Below the pieces are notes generated by a model. It saw only the letters and a list, made by a program, of their open reading frames with translations, made no database searches and was not told the DNA's origin. 30,774 nt of DNA from a virus: positions 1 through 30,774 of the IMG/VR virus record IMGVR_UViG_3300032286_000723; one strand, 5' to 3'. Shown in pieces: positions 12,154 through 21,207 of the stretch. How positions within the stretch are numbered: the stretch's first letter is position 1; every line of letters begins with the position of its first letter. The position numbers were made by a program, and so were the translations under genes.

Positions 12154-13314
12154 GTGAGAATTGAATTACCAAAGCCACATATCAATCAAAAGAGGATTCT
12201 TGAATCAGAGTCAAGATTCCGGATTGTCTGTTGTGGAAGGAGATTTGGCAAGTCAGAATTGTCTCAGATTGAAATCATCAATGAGGCATTGAAAGGAAAC
12301 TCTGTTGCCTACATCACACCAACATATCAACTTGCAAAAACATTCTTTAATAAGTTAGTCAAATGCGTACCATTTGAAAACAACAAGTCTGATTTGATAA
12401 TCAACTTTCCAAATGATGGAAATGTGATGTTTTTTACTGGAGAGAGACTGGATGCATTGAGAGGAAGGAAGTTTCATCTTGTTGTCATTGATGAGGCATC
12501 ATTCATTCCAAACCTGGAGGATGGTTGGTTGAATTCCATCCGGCCAACATTGACAGACTACAAAGGCAAAGCATTGTTTCTGTCAACTCCAAAAGGAAAG
12601 AATTATTTCTATTCTCTATTTATGAAAGGAATTGCCGGTGAAGACAACTGGCAGTCTTTCAAGTTTACAACATATGACAATCCATACATTGACAAATCAG
12701 AGATTGATGAGGCATCCAGGCAATTGCCATCTGTTGTCTTTGAGCAAGAGTACATGGCCAATGCCATGGAAAATGCATCAAATCCATTTGGCAGTCAGCA
12801 CATACAAGAATGCACCAAGCCATTGTCAAGAGAGCCGGTTGCCTATTATGGAATTGACCTGGCAAAGTCTGTGGATTGGTCAGTTATAGTTGGATTGGAC
12901 AAGAATGGAGATGTGGCATACTTTGACAGATTCCAAAAGGATTGGAAACAGACCAAGGAATCCATCTTGTTGTTGGACCGGAGCAAACCAGTCTTGATTG
13001 ATTCAACCGGAGTTGGTGATGCCATTACTGAAGACTTACAGAAAGGATTCAATCACATGGAAGGATTCAAGTATACATCCACAAGCAAACAACAATTGAT
13101 GGAGTTGTTGGCATCATCCATCCAAAAGAGAGAGATTGGATTTCCGGATGGAGCCATCAAGGAAGAGTTGGAAGTCTTTGAGTATGTCTATACTGCAACC
13201 GGAGTGAGATATAATGCACCACAAGGATTCCATGATGATTGTGTGAATGCATTGGCATTGGCAAACAAATGCAGACAAAAGAATGCACATGTTGGTTTTT
13301 ACCGATTCATTTGA
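12154..13314 (+). CDS. terL: Terminase large subunit (packaging ATPase/nuclease)
   Basis: A 386-residue motor protein that pumps DNA into the prohead and cuts it. The ATPase domain has Walker A CGRRFGKS at 27-34, Walker B VVIDEAS at 110-116 with the catalytic Glu, and the coupling motif STPKG at 144-148. The RNase H-like nuclease domain has GIDLAKSVDWSV with Asp235, LIDSTGVGD with Asp283, and FHDDCVNALALA with Asp361/362. Length is at the short end for the family but all motifs are present. The start is GTG at 12154, only 14 bp after a terminator, so the mRNA leader is very short or readthrough supplies it. It opens the late structural region. Confidence 0.96.
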   Translation: MRIELPKPHINQKRILESESRFRIVCCGRRFGKSELSQIEIINEALKGNSVAYITPTYQLAKTFFNKLVKCVPFENNKSDLIINFPNDGNVMFFTGERLDALRGRKFHLVVIDEASFIPNLEDGWLNSIRPTLTDYKGKALFLSTPKGKNYFYSLFMKGIAGEDNWQSFKFTTYDNPYIDKSEIDEASRQLPSVVFEQEYMANAMENASNPFGSQHIQECTKPLSREPVAYYGIDLAKSVDWSVIVGLDKNGDVAYFDRFQKDWKQTKESILLLDRSKPVLIDSTGVGDAITEDLQKGFNHMEGFKYTSTSKQQLMELLASSIQKREIGFPDGAIKEELEVFEYVYTATGVRYNAPQGFHDDCVNALALANKCRQKNAHVGFYRFI

Positions 13315-13347
13315 TAATTGAACATTGACAAATATTCCCATAATATA

Positions 13348-13989
13348 ATGATGAAGATTACCATTCAGAAATACCAGGAGTTGTATGACATTGCAAACAT
13401 GGAATTCAGTGAGTCAGACAAGGCATCACTATTGATTCAATGTCTGATGGAGATGAATGAAGAGCAAGTCAAATCTTTGCCACCAAAGAAATACAAAAAG
13501 ATTTGCAATGAAATCAATGATGTGTTTTCAAAGTTCAGCATTGACATGGAAGTCAAGAAACCAAGAAAGTATGTGAGGATTGGTTGGAAGATTTACCGAT
13601 TCAACTATGACATTGCCAAAGCACCAATGAACACCGGAAGATACATTGAGACTGCAACCTTTGTACTTGACATCACAAAGAACATTCACAAGATATTGGC
13701 AACAATGGCATCAGAAATGAAGATGACCTGGAAAGGATGGAAACCAAAAGAGGTTGATTCTGCAAATCATGAATCAATTGCCAATGACATGTTGAAACTT
13801 GATTTCAAAATTGCATACCAGGCATGTGTTTTTTTTTGCAAACTTTTCAAAAAGTCAATCAAAACTTTTCGTACTTATTTCAAAACGATATCGGTGACTC
13901 CGGAGATGGTTCAATTTTATCAGCAAACTTTGAAAAGCATTTCGGATGGATATACAACATCAAATGTGTGGCAGAGTTTGAAGGTATAA
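13348..13989 (+). CDS. Tail assembly chaperone-like protein, upstream (0) frame
   Basis: About 213 residues from ATG 13348 (ATG 13351 is also possible). Motifs include YQELYDIAN, EEQVKSLPPKKYKKICNEIN, RIGWKIYRFNYDIAKAPMNTGRYIE and NIHKILATMASEM, a pattern I associate with a conserved Bacteroidetes phage protein early in the tail module. Near the end the gene crosses a nine-T run (13829-13837). The 0 frame continues for about 50 residues and ends NVWQSLKV, while the -1 frame stays open to 14114. This is the G/GT arrangement of siphovirus tail chaperones, which guide tape measure protein during tail assembly. The family call is tentative; coding is clear. Confidence 0.72.
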   Translation: MMKITIQKYQELYDIANMEFSESDKASLLIQCLMEMNEEQVKSLPPKKYKKICNEINDVFSKFSIDMEVKKPRKYVRIGWKIYRFNYDIAKAPMNTGRYIETATFVLDITKNIHKILATMASEMKMTWKGWKPKEVDSANHESIANDMLKLDFKIAYQACVFFCKLFKKSIKTFRTYFKTISVTPEMVQFYQQTLKSISDGYTTSNVWQSLKV

Positions 13990-14114
13990 AGATGGAAGAT
14001 GTGTATCTGTTGCCAGTATATCATTTCTTGAATGATTTGTCATACTTGAAAATGAAGAGAGCATTGGATGCAGAACAAGAGAAAAAGATTGCACAAAAGA
14101 ATAAAACAAAGTAA
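13824..14114 (+). CDS. -1 frame extension of the chaperone-like gene (T-like product)
   Basis: The -1 frame overlapping the end of the previous gene has no independent ATG after the overlap except one at 14003. It contains HFGWIYNIKCVAEFEGIKMEDVY and LPVYHFLNDLSYLKMKRALDAE in positions 13935-14080, regular protein-like sequence with ordinary codon use. Two routes of expression are possible: -1 slippage on U UUU UUU (13830-13836), giving a fusion of about 255 residues from 13348, or internal initiation at ATG 13824, just before the T run. The 166-bp overlap contains several CpGs outside CCGG, unusual here and consistent with constraint from two frames. The stop overlaps the next ATG (TAATG). 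Confidence 0.72.
   Translation: MCFFLQTFQKVNQNFSYLFQNDIGDSGDGSILSANFEKHFGWIYNIKCVAEFEGIKMEDVYLLPVYHFLNDLSYLKMKRALDAEQEKKIAQKNKTK
13829..13837 (+). other. Candidate -1 ribosomal slippery site (T9)
   Basis: Nine consecutive T provide X XXY YYZ as T TTT TTT with the 0 frame read GTT TTT TTT TGC. After a -1 slip the frame reads TTT TTT TTG CAA and remains open for about 280 bp. No obvious strong stem-loop is seen immediately downstream. A homopolymer sequencing error is the main alternative. Confidence 0.6.
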
Positions 14115-14755
14115 TGGCATTAAATATAACACAATCACAAATCAAGAATCTTGGTGATGACTGGTTGGAATCAACTGCATCAGAGTATGACAAGTTGGAT
14201 GTCAAAGGAATTGACCAGGTATTGTTGAGAAGAGCAAAGGCATTTCAAACAAACTTGATAAAGAGTATAAATGCCAAGAAAGTGATTTCAACCGGAGAGA
14301 TGGAAAAGAACATTAATTTCTATCTCAAACATGAATCAGCAGATGAGACATCATTGTTGATTGATTTGGCCTATTATGCAAAGTTTGTTGACAAAGGTGT
14401 GAAAGGATGGAAGTCATCAAAGAATGCACCAAAGTCACCATACCAGTACAAGACCAAAGGCATGAGTGAGGAAGGAATTGCATCAGTGAGAAAAATGATT
14501 TCACAAGGCAAGATGAAAATCAAGGTGACTGATGTCAAGAAATATGGTGCAGTTGGATATGAGAAAAAGAACAAGAAACAACAAGGAAGTTTGATTGACC
14601 GGCAGACAAAAACTGCAGTTTACATGATTAAGAAATATGGAATCAAGACCAGGAATTTCATCTCAGAGCCATTGGAGAAAACATTCAAAGGAATAGAGGT
14701 TGAGATTGGTGACCTGGTTGGACTGCAATTGATGATAAACATAATAAACAAATAA
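14114..14755 (+). CDS. HK97 gp10-like head-tail/tail completion protein
   Basis: A 213-residue protein. The centre has LIDLAYYAKFVDKGVKGWK (about 83-100), resembling the YAxxVExG motif of HK97 gp10-family proteins, which act at the head-tail joint or tail terminator. Before it is a helical N-terminus (VLLRRAKAFQTNLIKSIN); after it a flexible basic region and a C-terminal SEPLEKTFKGIEVEIG...LMINIINK helix. TAATG junctions at both ends show coupled translation with the chaperone pair and the next tail gene. Assignment is by motif and context; size is somewhat above the family average. Confidence 0.7.
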   Translation: MALNITQSQIKNLGDDWLESTASEYDKLDVKGIDQVLLRRAKAFQTNLIKSINAKKVISTGEMEKNINFYLKHESADETSLLIDLAYYAKFVDKGVKGWKSSKNAPKSPYQYKTKGMSEEGIASVRKMISQGKMKIKVTDVKKYGAVGYEKKNKKQQGSLIDRQTKTAVYMIKKYGIKTRNFISEPLEKTFKGIEVEIGDLVGLQLMINIINK

Positions 14756-15939
14756 TGGCAATATCAAGTTTAATCTCTCCAAGTGGTGAGATATCAATAC
14801 AAGATTCATTGTGGCACATTGCATCATCAACCAATAGTGGTCAGACCGACATGAAATATGTGTTTGATGTGTATAATGGAAACACACAACTGGTGAGAGT
14901 GAAAATCTATCCGGAGCCATCCAATGGCAAAGGATATTTTGATGCATCAAGAGTTGTCAAGAATGAGATTACATATGATTGGTTCCAACCAAATGATGTT
15001 GCATTTTTAAAACAATGCCAACCATCCACATCCGGACAGATTGGATTGACATACAACATCAGAGTTGGTGAGGAAGTTAGTGGTGTGACAACATTGAACA
15101 TGGCATCCGGAAACACAACTGCATATAATTTCACACCATTGTTGTATGAGAGACGCAAGATGAGGTTGTCTGATTATGACAATAAGTTTATGACCAACAG
15201 AAACAAGTTGAGCATTAGGAATGGAACATTGACAAACAGAATATACATACCATTCAAATCACAAATCAGCAATCCACAACCGGTCATTGATGCATTTGGA
15301 TTCAATAATCAATTGCTATTTTCACGCAGTTTTTCATTGAATCAGAGTCCAACCGGAAACCAATTTATGCAATTTGATGTTGGTGGAAAGGTAATTCAAA
15401 CATCATTAAATGGAAATCCAAGGAATCTTGCAGATGATGTAAACTATTATGAAGTTTCTTTTCTCAATATAGGTGGAGAAAAAGTAAGAGTTTATTTGGA
15501 TTGTACCGGCAAGTACACACCAATACCATTGCATTTCATGAATTCATTTGGCATGTTTGAAACTGCCATCTTTAAATTGGTCAGCAGATTGACAATGGAT
15601 GTGGAAAGGAAAACATATCAGACAAAAGAGTATGAATTCAATGGCAATTCAGTTGATTATTATGACACAAAGAATGTGTATCATGAAAGCAAAATCAACT
15701 ATAATTCAAAGATTAATTGGAAATACAAGTTGACATATGACTATCCATCAGACCAAGAATATCAATGGTTGTCTGAATTGATTATGTCACCACAGATTTA
15801 TGTTGAGATTGATGACAACTTTTATCCGGTTACAATAGTGAACACCAACTATGAATATTCACAGAACATCAATAATGGATTGAAGGAATTGCAGATTGAC
15901 ATTGAAATGAATCAACCAAGATTTGGATTCAGAAGATAA
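14755..15939 (+). CDS. Tail protein, 394 aa (probable distal tail/baseplate component)
   Basis: A strand-rich protein opening SLISPSGEISIQDSLWHIASS and followed by YVFDVYNGN and GKGYFDASRVVKNEITYDWFQP. These repeats of short beta segments recur in structural proteins of Bacteroidetes siphophages, always near the tape measure. The end (YEYSQNINNGLKELQIDIEMNQPRFGF at 15850-15930) reads like the edge of a beta-sandwich. Long Asn/Thr/Ser-rich loops suggest an exposed virion protein. Coupled upstream by TAATG and separated from the next gene by 9 bp. The exact tail role (Dit-like, spike base) cannot be decided from sequence alone. Confidence 0.75.
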   Translation: MAISSLISPSGEISIQDSLWHIASSTNSGQTDMKYVFDVYNGNTQLVRVKIYPEPSNGKGYFDASRVVKNEITYDWFQPNDVAFLKQCQPSTSGQIGLTYNIRVGEEVSGVTTLNMASGNTTAYNFTPLLYERRKMRLSDYDNKFMTNRNKLSIRNGTLTNRIYIPFKSQISNPQPVIDAFGFNNQLLFSRSFSLNQSPTGNQFMQFDVGGKVIQTSLNGNPRNLADDVNYYEVSFLNIGGEKVRVYLDCTGKYTPIPLHFMNSFGMFETAIFKLVSRLTMDVERKTYQTKEYEFNGNSVDYYDTKNVYHESKINYNSKINWKYKLTYDYPSDQEYQWLSELIMSPQIYVEIDDNFYPVTIVNTNYEYSQNINNGLKELQIDIEMNQPRFGFRR

Positions 15940-15948
15940 ACAAGCACC

Positions 15949-18096
15949 ATGGTAAGATTATTTATTGAAGATATTGAGATGGATGTGATGGCTGATTTCA
16001 GTCATCAAATAACCTATGCAGTTGATGATGTCAAGAATCTTGATACCAAATCAACATCATTCAGCAAGACCATTGTGATACCAGGTACAAGCAAGAACAA
16101 CAAATTGTTTGGAAACATCTTTGAATTTGGCAACTCAAATTTCTCAACTACACAACCATACAAAAATGTCTATTATGATTTCAATGCATCCAAGTCTGCC
16201 AAGGCAAGACTTGATGTCAATGGATTGACCATCATGAAAGGTGTTTTGAGATTGATGCAGATTGTGATTGATAATGGCCGGATAGAATATGAGGTTGCAT
16301 TGTTTGGTGAATTAGGTGGATTCTTTTCAAAACTTGGAGCAAGTAAGTTGGAGGACCTGGATTTCTCAGCATACAATCATGCATACAATGTCACCAATAT
16401 ATCTGCATCATGGGACAACTTTGCAAATGGAAGTGGATATTTTTATCCATTGATTGACTATGGAAATACATCAGCATTGGCAAGTCCTTTCTTTGCAAAG
16501 AAATCATTCTATTTTACTGCATTCAGACCGGCATTGTTTGTAAGAGAATATATTGACAAGATAATTACCGGAGCCGGTTATACCTGGGAATCAAATTTCT
16601 TTAATACTACATTTTTCAAGAAACTGATTGTTCCAAATAACCAGTTGAGATTAGCATACAAAAAGACTCAAATCTTTTCCGGAAAGCCATCATCAAGTGT
16701 TGGCATTGGTGATGATGTTACAATAACAAATCAAGTTGGTGCAAACTTTTCAACTGCTGACAATAAGACCTGGACATACAACGGAACACAAACATTCAAT
16801 GGTGCAGTCAACTTGAAAATGAGTGGAACATGGAGAATCACAAATCAACAATTCATTGGTAGCAAAACTGGAAGATTCAACTTGTACAAAAATGGTTCAT
16901 TGTTTGCAACTGATGGAACATTGTTTGGTGTGCCACCATCACAAGTTGGTGGATTTGGAAACTCAACAACAAATGTTCCTTTCAATTTTACTGCAAGATA
17001 CACACCATTATTGACTCCATTTTCATTGGCAACAAATGATACATTTTCAATAAGATTTGACAATGTATCCGGACCGGATGCAATATCAGTGACAATCACT
17101 GGAGTTTCAATCACATTGGATGGAACACCAACCTACACACCGGCAAACTATGGTGATACATTGGCAATCACTGACACCATTCCAAAAGGAGTTTTGCAGA
17201 AAGATTTCTTTTCATCAATTGTCAAGATGTTTTATCTGATGATTACGGAAGACAAGTACAAAGAGAAACATCTCATCATTGAGCCATGGATTGATTTCTA
17301 TGATTTGAATCCGGCCAACTATCTTGACTGGAGTGCAAAAGTTGACCGGTCAAAGCCAATCAAAATCAAACCAATGAGTGAAATCAATGCAAGATATTAC
17401 ACATTGAAAGGAAAAGTTGATTCTGATTTTTACAATGACAAGTACAAAAAGAAATGGAATGAAAACTATGGTGACAGAATCTATGACAACCAACAAGAGT
17501 TTGCCAAGGATAGTGATGGAGTTGAAGTAATATTTGCACCAACTCCATTGGTTGGATATACTGGCACCGGTCATGACAAAATATTTCCGGCAATCTATAA
17601 GTTCAACAATGGTGCTGAAGAGGCAACAGAATTCATTCCAAGAATATTGTTTGCAAATAAGTTCACCGGCAAAACATCATGGAAGATATATTCAAATAAT
17701 ACAATCATTGGAATTCCACAAGCATATGGAACATACACATCATATGGATATGCCGGTCACTATGACAATCCAAATTCACCAACCTATGACTTGAATTTTG
17801 GTGCTACAAAAGAATTGTTTTTTGATGCATCAAATGGATTTGGTGGTGGATGGGGTACCGGAAACAATCTGTTCAACTTATTCTATGCATCATATTTTGC
17901 AGAGAATACAGACAAGGATTCAAGACTTGTGACCATGACAATGAAATTCTATGAGAAAGATATTTTCAATTTGAATTTTGGCAAAGTGATATACATTGAT
18001 GGCATTCTTTACAGACTCATAAAAATCACAGACTATTCAGATGGTGAATTGTGCCAGGTTGATTTGATGAGAATTATTAATCTTTCATACTTATAA
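15949..18096 (+). CDS. Large tail protein, 715 aa (probable tail hub/tip)
   Basis: A large structural protein starting VRLFIEDIEMDVMADFSHQ and with the block NLDTKSTSFSKTIVIPGT at about 30-48, which I recognise as a conserved opening of big tail proteins in Bacteroidetes phages. Further parts: a middle beta-rich insert with repeated Gly/Thr/Asn segments (about 260-400), a helical/beta region with DTIPKGVLQKDFFSSIVKMFYLM (about 405-430), then PIKIKPMSEINARYYTLK and a C-terminal IYIDGILYRLIKITDYSDGE. The last motif is like the end of tail hub proteins that close a beta-barrel. The role is inferred from neighbours (fibre gene directly after, tape measure two genes on). TAATATG junction follows. 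Confidence 0.78.
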   Translation: MVRLFIEDIEMDVMADFSHQITYAVDDVKNLDTKSTSFSKTIVIPGTSKNNKLFGNIFEFGNSNFSTTQPYKNVYYDFNASKSAKARLDVNGLTIMKGVLRLMQIVIDNGRIEYEVALFGELGGFFSKLGASKLEDLDFSAYNHAYNVTNISASWDNFANGSGYFYPLIDYGNTSALASPFFAKKSFYFTAFRPALFVREYIDKIITGAGYTWESNFFNTTFFKKLIVPNNQLRLAYKKTQIFSGKPSSSVGIGDDVTITNQVGANFSTADNKTWTYNGTQTFNGAVNLKMSGTWRITNQQFIGSKTGRFNLYKNGSLFATDGTLFGVPPSQVGGFGNSTTNVPFNFTARYTPLLTPFSLATNDTFSIRFDNVSGPDAISVTITGVSITLDGTPTYTPANYGDTLAITDTIPKGVLQKDFFSSIVKMFYLMITEDKYKEKHLIIEPWIDFYDLNPANYLDWSAKVDRSKPIKIKPMSEINARYYTLKGKVDSDFYNDKYKKKWNENYGDRIYDNQQEFAKDSDGVEVIFAPTPLVGYTGTGHDKIFPAIYKFNNGAEEATEFIPRILFANKFTGKTSWKIYSNNTIIGIPQAYGTYTSYGYAGHYDNPNSPTYDLNFGATKELFFDASNGFGGGWGTGNNLFNLFYASYFAENTDKDSRLVTMTMKFYEKDIFNLNFGKVIYIDGILYRLIKITDYSDGELCQVDLMRIINLSYL

Positions 18097-18097
18097 T

Positions 18098-18688
18098 ATG
18101 GCATTAAGTTCAATAAAATTTTTTGACAACTTTGAAGGTGTTTGGACAGATGCATTGGGAAGTGGTGGTGATGTGATTGTGTATGATGACAACTCTGGAT
18201 GGATTTCTTTTGCATCCAAAGGTTTGAATTTTGATGCAAGTCAGATTGGAAATGGTAGTGTGAACAATACAGAATTTCAATATCTTGATGGTGTTTCCGG
18301 TTTGATTCAAACACAATTAAATGGAAAATTAACAGATACAGAATGGATTGATGCAAGTGGTCAAACAATATCCGGATGGGCATCAACAACAATAAAAAAA
18401 ATTCAATACAAATTAATTGGAAATAAAACTGCAATCTTGCAATGGGAGATTGTTGGAACCGGAACAACCGGTGGTTCTGCATCAATGACTTTACCATTCA
18501 CATCATCAGCATGGGGAACACAATATGCAATGTACCAAGCAAATCAGAGTTCAACTGCAATTGGTATTTGTCAAGTAACGGCATCATCATCAACATTGAC
18601 ATTTTATCCAACTGCATCAATTGGTTCAAATTTCAGTAGTGGACAACCAAGAAACTTGAGAGGTCAAATGATAATAAACTTAACTTAA
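18098..18688 (+). CDS. Tail fibre-like protein, 196 aa
   Basis: Residues about 47-75 contain NGSVNNTEFQYLDGVSGLIQ followed by TQLNGK, the repeat that forms triple-stranded segments in many phage fibres and structural spikes. A short N-terminal part (SSIKFFDNFEGVWTDALGSG) may attach to the tail; the C-terminal part (TAILQWEIVGTGTTGGSAS onward) is a beta-rich knob-like domain that could bind the receptor. It is short for a main fibre, so it may be one of several receptor-binding elements, with a second fibre-like protein at 28263. TAATATG junctions on both sides. Confidence 0.8.
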   Translation: MALSSIKFFDNFEGVWTDALGSGGDVIVYDDNSGWISFASKGLNFDASQIGNGSVNNTEFQYLDGVSGLIQTQLNGKLTDTEWIDASGQTISGWASTTIKKIQYKLIGNKTAILQWEIVGTGTTGGSASMTLPFTSSAWGTQYAMYQANQSSTAIGICQVTASSSTLTFYPTASIGSNFSSGQPRNLRGQMIINLT

Positions 18689-18689
18689 T

Positions 18690-18953
18690 ATGAATATAGA
18701 ACAAATACAACCAAAAGAAATTTGGAGTAGTGATGGAAATAGATTTGCAACAAAATTAAAATTAATAACTTTTTATGGTTATGAATTTAATGATGGAAGT
18801 GGATATGTTGATTACCAGTTGTTGGATGAAAACAATGAAGTGATTTATTATGCAACATTAATGATTCCACAAGAAATTGTTCAACAATGGGGAAATGATG
18901 ACAACATCATTTGGAATTTTATCATTCAGAAACTTGGATTAATTAAAATATAA
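18690..18953 (+). CDS. Hypothetical tail-region protein, 87 aa
   Basis: A compact acidic protein with strands (TKLKLITFYGYEFNDGSGYVDY, QLLDENNEVIYYATLMIP within 18740-18870) and a short C-terminal helix (NIIWNFIIQKLGLIKI). No family recognised. Codon use is more AT-rich (TTA, AAT) than most neighbours, as in the preceding fibre gene's linker, which could mean a later acquisition. It starts in a TAATATG junction and its stop overlaps the tape measure ATG, so it is part of the tail operon; a fibre chaperone or adaptor is possible but unproven. Confidence 0.7.
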   Translation: MNIEQIQPKEIWSSDGNRFATKLKLITFYGYEFNDGSGYVDYQLLDENNEVIYYATLMIPQEIVQQWGNDDNIIWNFIIQKLGLIKI

Positions 18954-21190
18954 TGTCAACAATACAAACTGAAACAAACATCAAGGTCAATGTTGACACC
19001 AAGTCAGCACAAACAGAAGTTGAAAAACTGACCGACCAAATCAAGGATTTGAAAGATGCATATGCAAATGCCACCGAAGGTTCGGAGGAACAAGCAGATG
19101 CATTGAAAAAGTTGACCAAGGCAGAGAAAGACCTGGAGAAGGAGCAAACAAAACTAAACAAGTCTATTGATGCCAATGCCAAGGCAACACAAGAATCAAA
19201 GAAATCATCATCATCATTCCTTGATACCTTGAAAGCATTCTCTGTTGTTGGTGCAATCACAACTGCATTTGGATTCTTGAAGGATTCATTGATGAAAAAT
19301 CAGAAGGTTGCTGATGCAGTTGGTGCAGTATTCACTACTATTGACAATGTGATGAATGCATTGGTTGAAGTCATTACAAATGTCATTGATAAAGTTGGAA
19401 AGTCATCCAATGGATTTGAGGCATTGGGGAAAGTTGTGATGGGGTTGTTGACAATAGCCATCACACCATTGAAGTTGGCATTTGGTGGAATCAAGTTGTT
19501 CATTGAACAAGCACAATTGGCATGGGAGCAATCATTCTTTGGTGATGAGAATCCGGAGACAATAAAGAAATTGAATGAAAGTATTGCAGAGACAAAGAAA
19601 GGATTGAAGGAAACTGCAACAGATGCCATTGGAGCCGGAAAGGATATTGTGAACAATTTTGGTGAGGCAGTCACATCAGTTGGTGATGTTATCTCCGGAG
19701 TGGTTGAAGGTGCATCCAAGATAAATGTGAAATCTCTTTATGAGAATGCCAAGGCAACAACTGCATTGAAAAATTCAGCAGAGTTGGCATCTGCACAATT
19801 GCAAGGATTGATTGAAGAGTATGACCGACAAGCAGAGAAATTGAGACAAATCAGAGATGATGAATCTTTGTCAATTGCTGACAGAATAAAAGCAAATGAG
19901 GAATTGGGAGTTGTTTTGAAAAATCAACAAGAGGCAATGTTGGCAAAGGCAGATGCAATCATTGCATCTGCAAAGATGGAATTGGATGCAAACAAATCAT
20001 CAGTTCAATTGCAGAAAGCATTGATTGATGCAGAGAATGAAAGGAAAGGAATATTGGCACAAATTACCGGATTGCAATCAGAGCAGAAAGTGAATGCCAT
20101 TGCATTGAATAAGGAGATGATTGAGATGAACAAAGCCATGGCAGATAGTGAACAACAATTGATGGTGGACAGACAAATTGCATCAGCAGAATTGTTGAAA
20201 AATGAATTGGCAAAGAATCAAGAATTGCAGAGAATAAGAGATGAAGACAGAGTGAAAGATTTGGCAAGATTACAAGCAGATATTGATTCATATAAGGATG
20301 GAACACAAGCAAAGGTTGATGCACAAATAGCATATAATGCCAAGAAACAAGAATTGGACATTGCTGATGAACAAGCCAAGGCAGAGAGAGATGCCATCAT
20401 CAAACAAAGAAACATTGATGATGCAAAACAAAAGAGTGACAATCTTGTCGCACAACATGCATTGGAGAAACAATTGATTGACTTGGATTTGTTGAATGCC
20501 TATGACAAGTCAGCAAAGTTGATTGAGATTGCAAGGCAAGAAACTGCTGAACAATTGATTGAATTACAAAAACAGAGAGATGCAGAGATTGCAGATGCAG
20601 AGGCAAAAGGATTGGCAACAACAGAGATAAGAGAGAAGTATAAACTCAAGGCATTGACAATCAATACTGCATTGGCTAAGTCTGAGAAGGACCTGGCGAA
20701 AGCAAGAGTCCAGGCAAATGTTGAGGCCGGAGATGCAATTGCAAATTCATTGCAACAATTATCTCAATTGATGGGTGAGCAAACTGGAGTTGGCAAGGCA
20801 TTGGCAGTGGCATCCACAACAATCTCAACAATCACATCAGCACAAAAGGCCTATGAGTCAGCACAATCTTTGCCATTTGGACTTGGTGCAATACTTGGAC
20901 CAATTAATGCCGGAATTGCAATTGCAACTGGTATCATGAATGTCAAAAAAATATTGGCAGTAAAGGTTCCAAATGCATCCGGTGGAAGTGGCAGTGCATC
21001 ATTGCCATCCAATTCTGCAACATCAAATCCAACTCCACCAATAACTCCACAAATGGGAACAACATTGATGAATCAAGACCAGGTCAATGCCATGGGGAAT
21101 GTAACTGCAAGAGCATATGTTGTTGAGTCAGATGTTACCAATGGACAAGAAAGAATTGAAAGAATACAAAGAGCATCAAAAATAAATTAA
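18953..21190 (+). CDS. Tape measure protein
   Basis: A 745-residue, mostly helical protein that sets tail length and is ejected with the DNA. A coiled coil begins early (VEKLTDQIKDLKDAY, ALKKLTKAEKDLEKEQTKL), followed by hydrophobic segments (AFSVVGAITTAFGFL near 92-106; VVMGLLTIAITPLKLAFGG near 160-180; LGAILGPINAGIAIATGIM near 645-665). The centre is a long Ala/Gln/Glu/Lys-rich coiled coil (AELASAQLQGLIEEY; IASAELLKNELAKNQELQ). By the usual ~0.15 nm per residue the tail would be about 110 nm. It is the longest gene, as expected. It lies after, not before, the two large tail proteins, an unusual order. Confidence 0.9.
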   Translation: MSTIQTETNIKVNVDTKSAQTEVEKLTDQIKDLKDAYANATEGSEEQADALKKLTKAEKDLEKEQTKLNKSIDANAKATQESKKSSSSFLDTLKAFSVVGAITTAFGFLKDSLMKNQKVADAVGAVFTTIDNVMNALVEVITNVIDKVGKSSNGFEALGKVVMGLLTIAITPLKLAFGGIKLFIEQAQLAWEQSFFGDENPETIKKLNESIAETKKGLKETATDAIGAGKDIVNNFGEAVTSVGDVISGVVEGASKINVKSLYENAKATTALKNSAELASAQLQGLIEEYDRQAEKLRQIRDDESLSIADRIKANEELGVVLKNQQEAMLAKADAIIASAKMELDANKSSVQLQKALIDAENERKGILAQITGLQSEQKVNAIALNKEMIEMNKAMADSEQQLMVDRQIASAELLKNELAKNQELQRIRDEDRVKDLARLQADIDSYKDGTQAKVDAQIAYNAKKQELDIADEQAKAERDAIIKQRNIDDAKQKSDNLVAQHALEKQLIDLDLLNAYDKSAKLIEIARQETAEQLIELQKQRDAEIADAEAKGLATTEIREKYKLKALTINTALAKSEKDLAKARVQANVEAGDAIANSLQQLSQLMGEQTGVGKALAVASTTISTITSAQKAYESAQSLPFGLGAILGPINAGIAIATGIMNVKKILAVKVPNASGGSGSASLPSNSATSNPTPPITPQMGTTLMNQDQVNAMGNVTARAYVVESDVTNGQERIERIQRASKIN

Positions 21191-21207
21191 CTATAAAAAA
21201 TAAGACA

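Noticed and set aside
12141-12154. Promoter directly before the large terminase gene
   Set aside because: TATCTTTA resembles a -7 box but no TTTG lies 19-21 bp upstream, and transcription would begin at or within the start codon.
18033-20621. Long open frames on the - strand (18033-18497, 19300-19719, 20064-20621 and others)
   Set aside because: They lie opposite fibre and tape-measure genes, are rich in His/Leu/Ser or Ala/Ser from complementing CAA/GCA/TTG codons, show no motifs or start context, and no other evidence supports - strand transcription.
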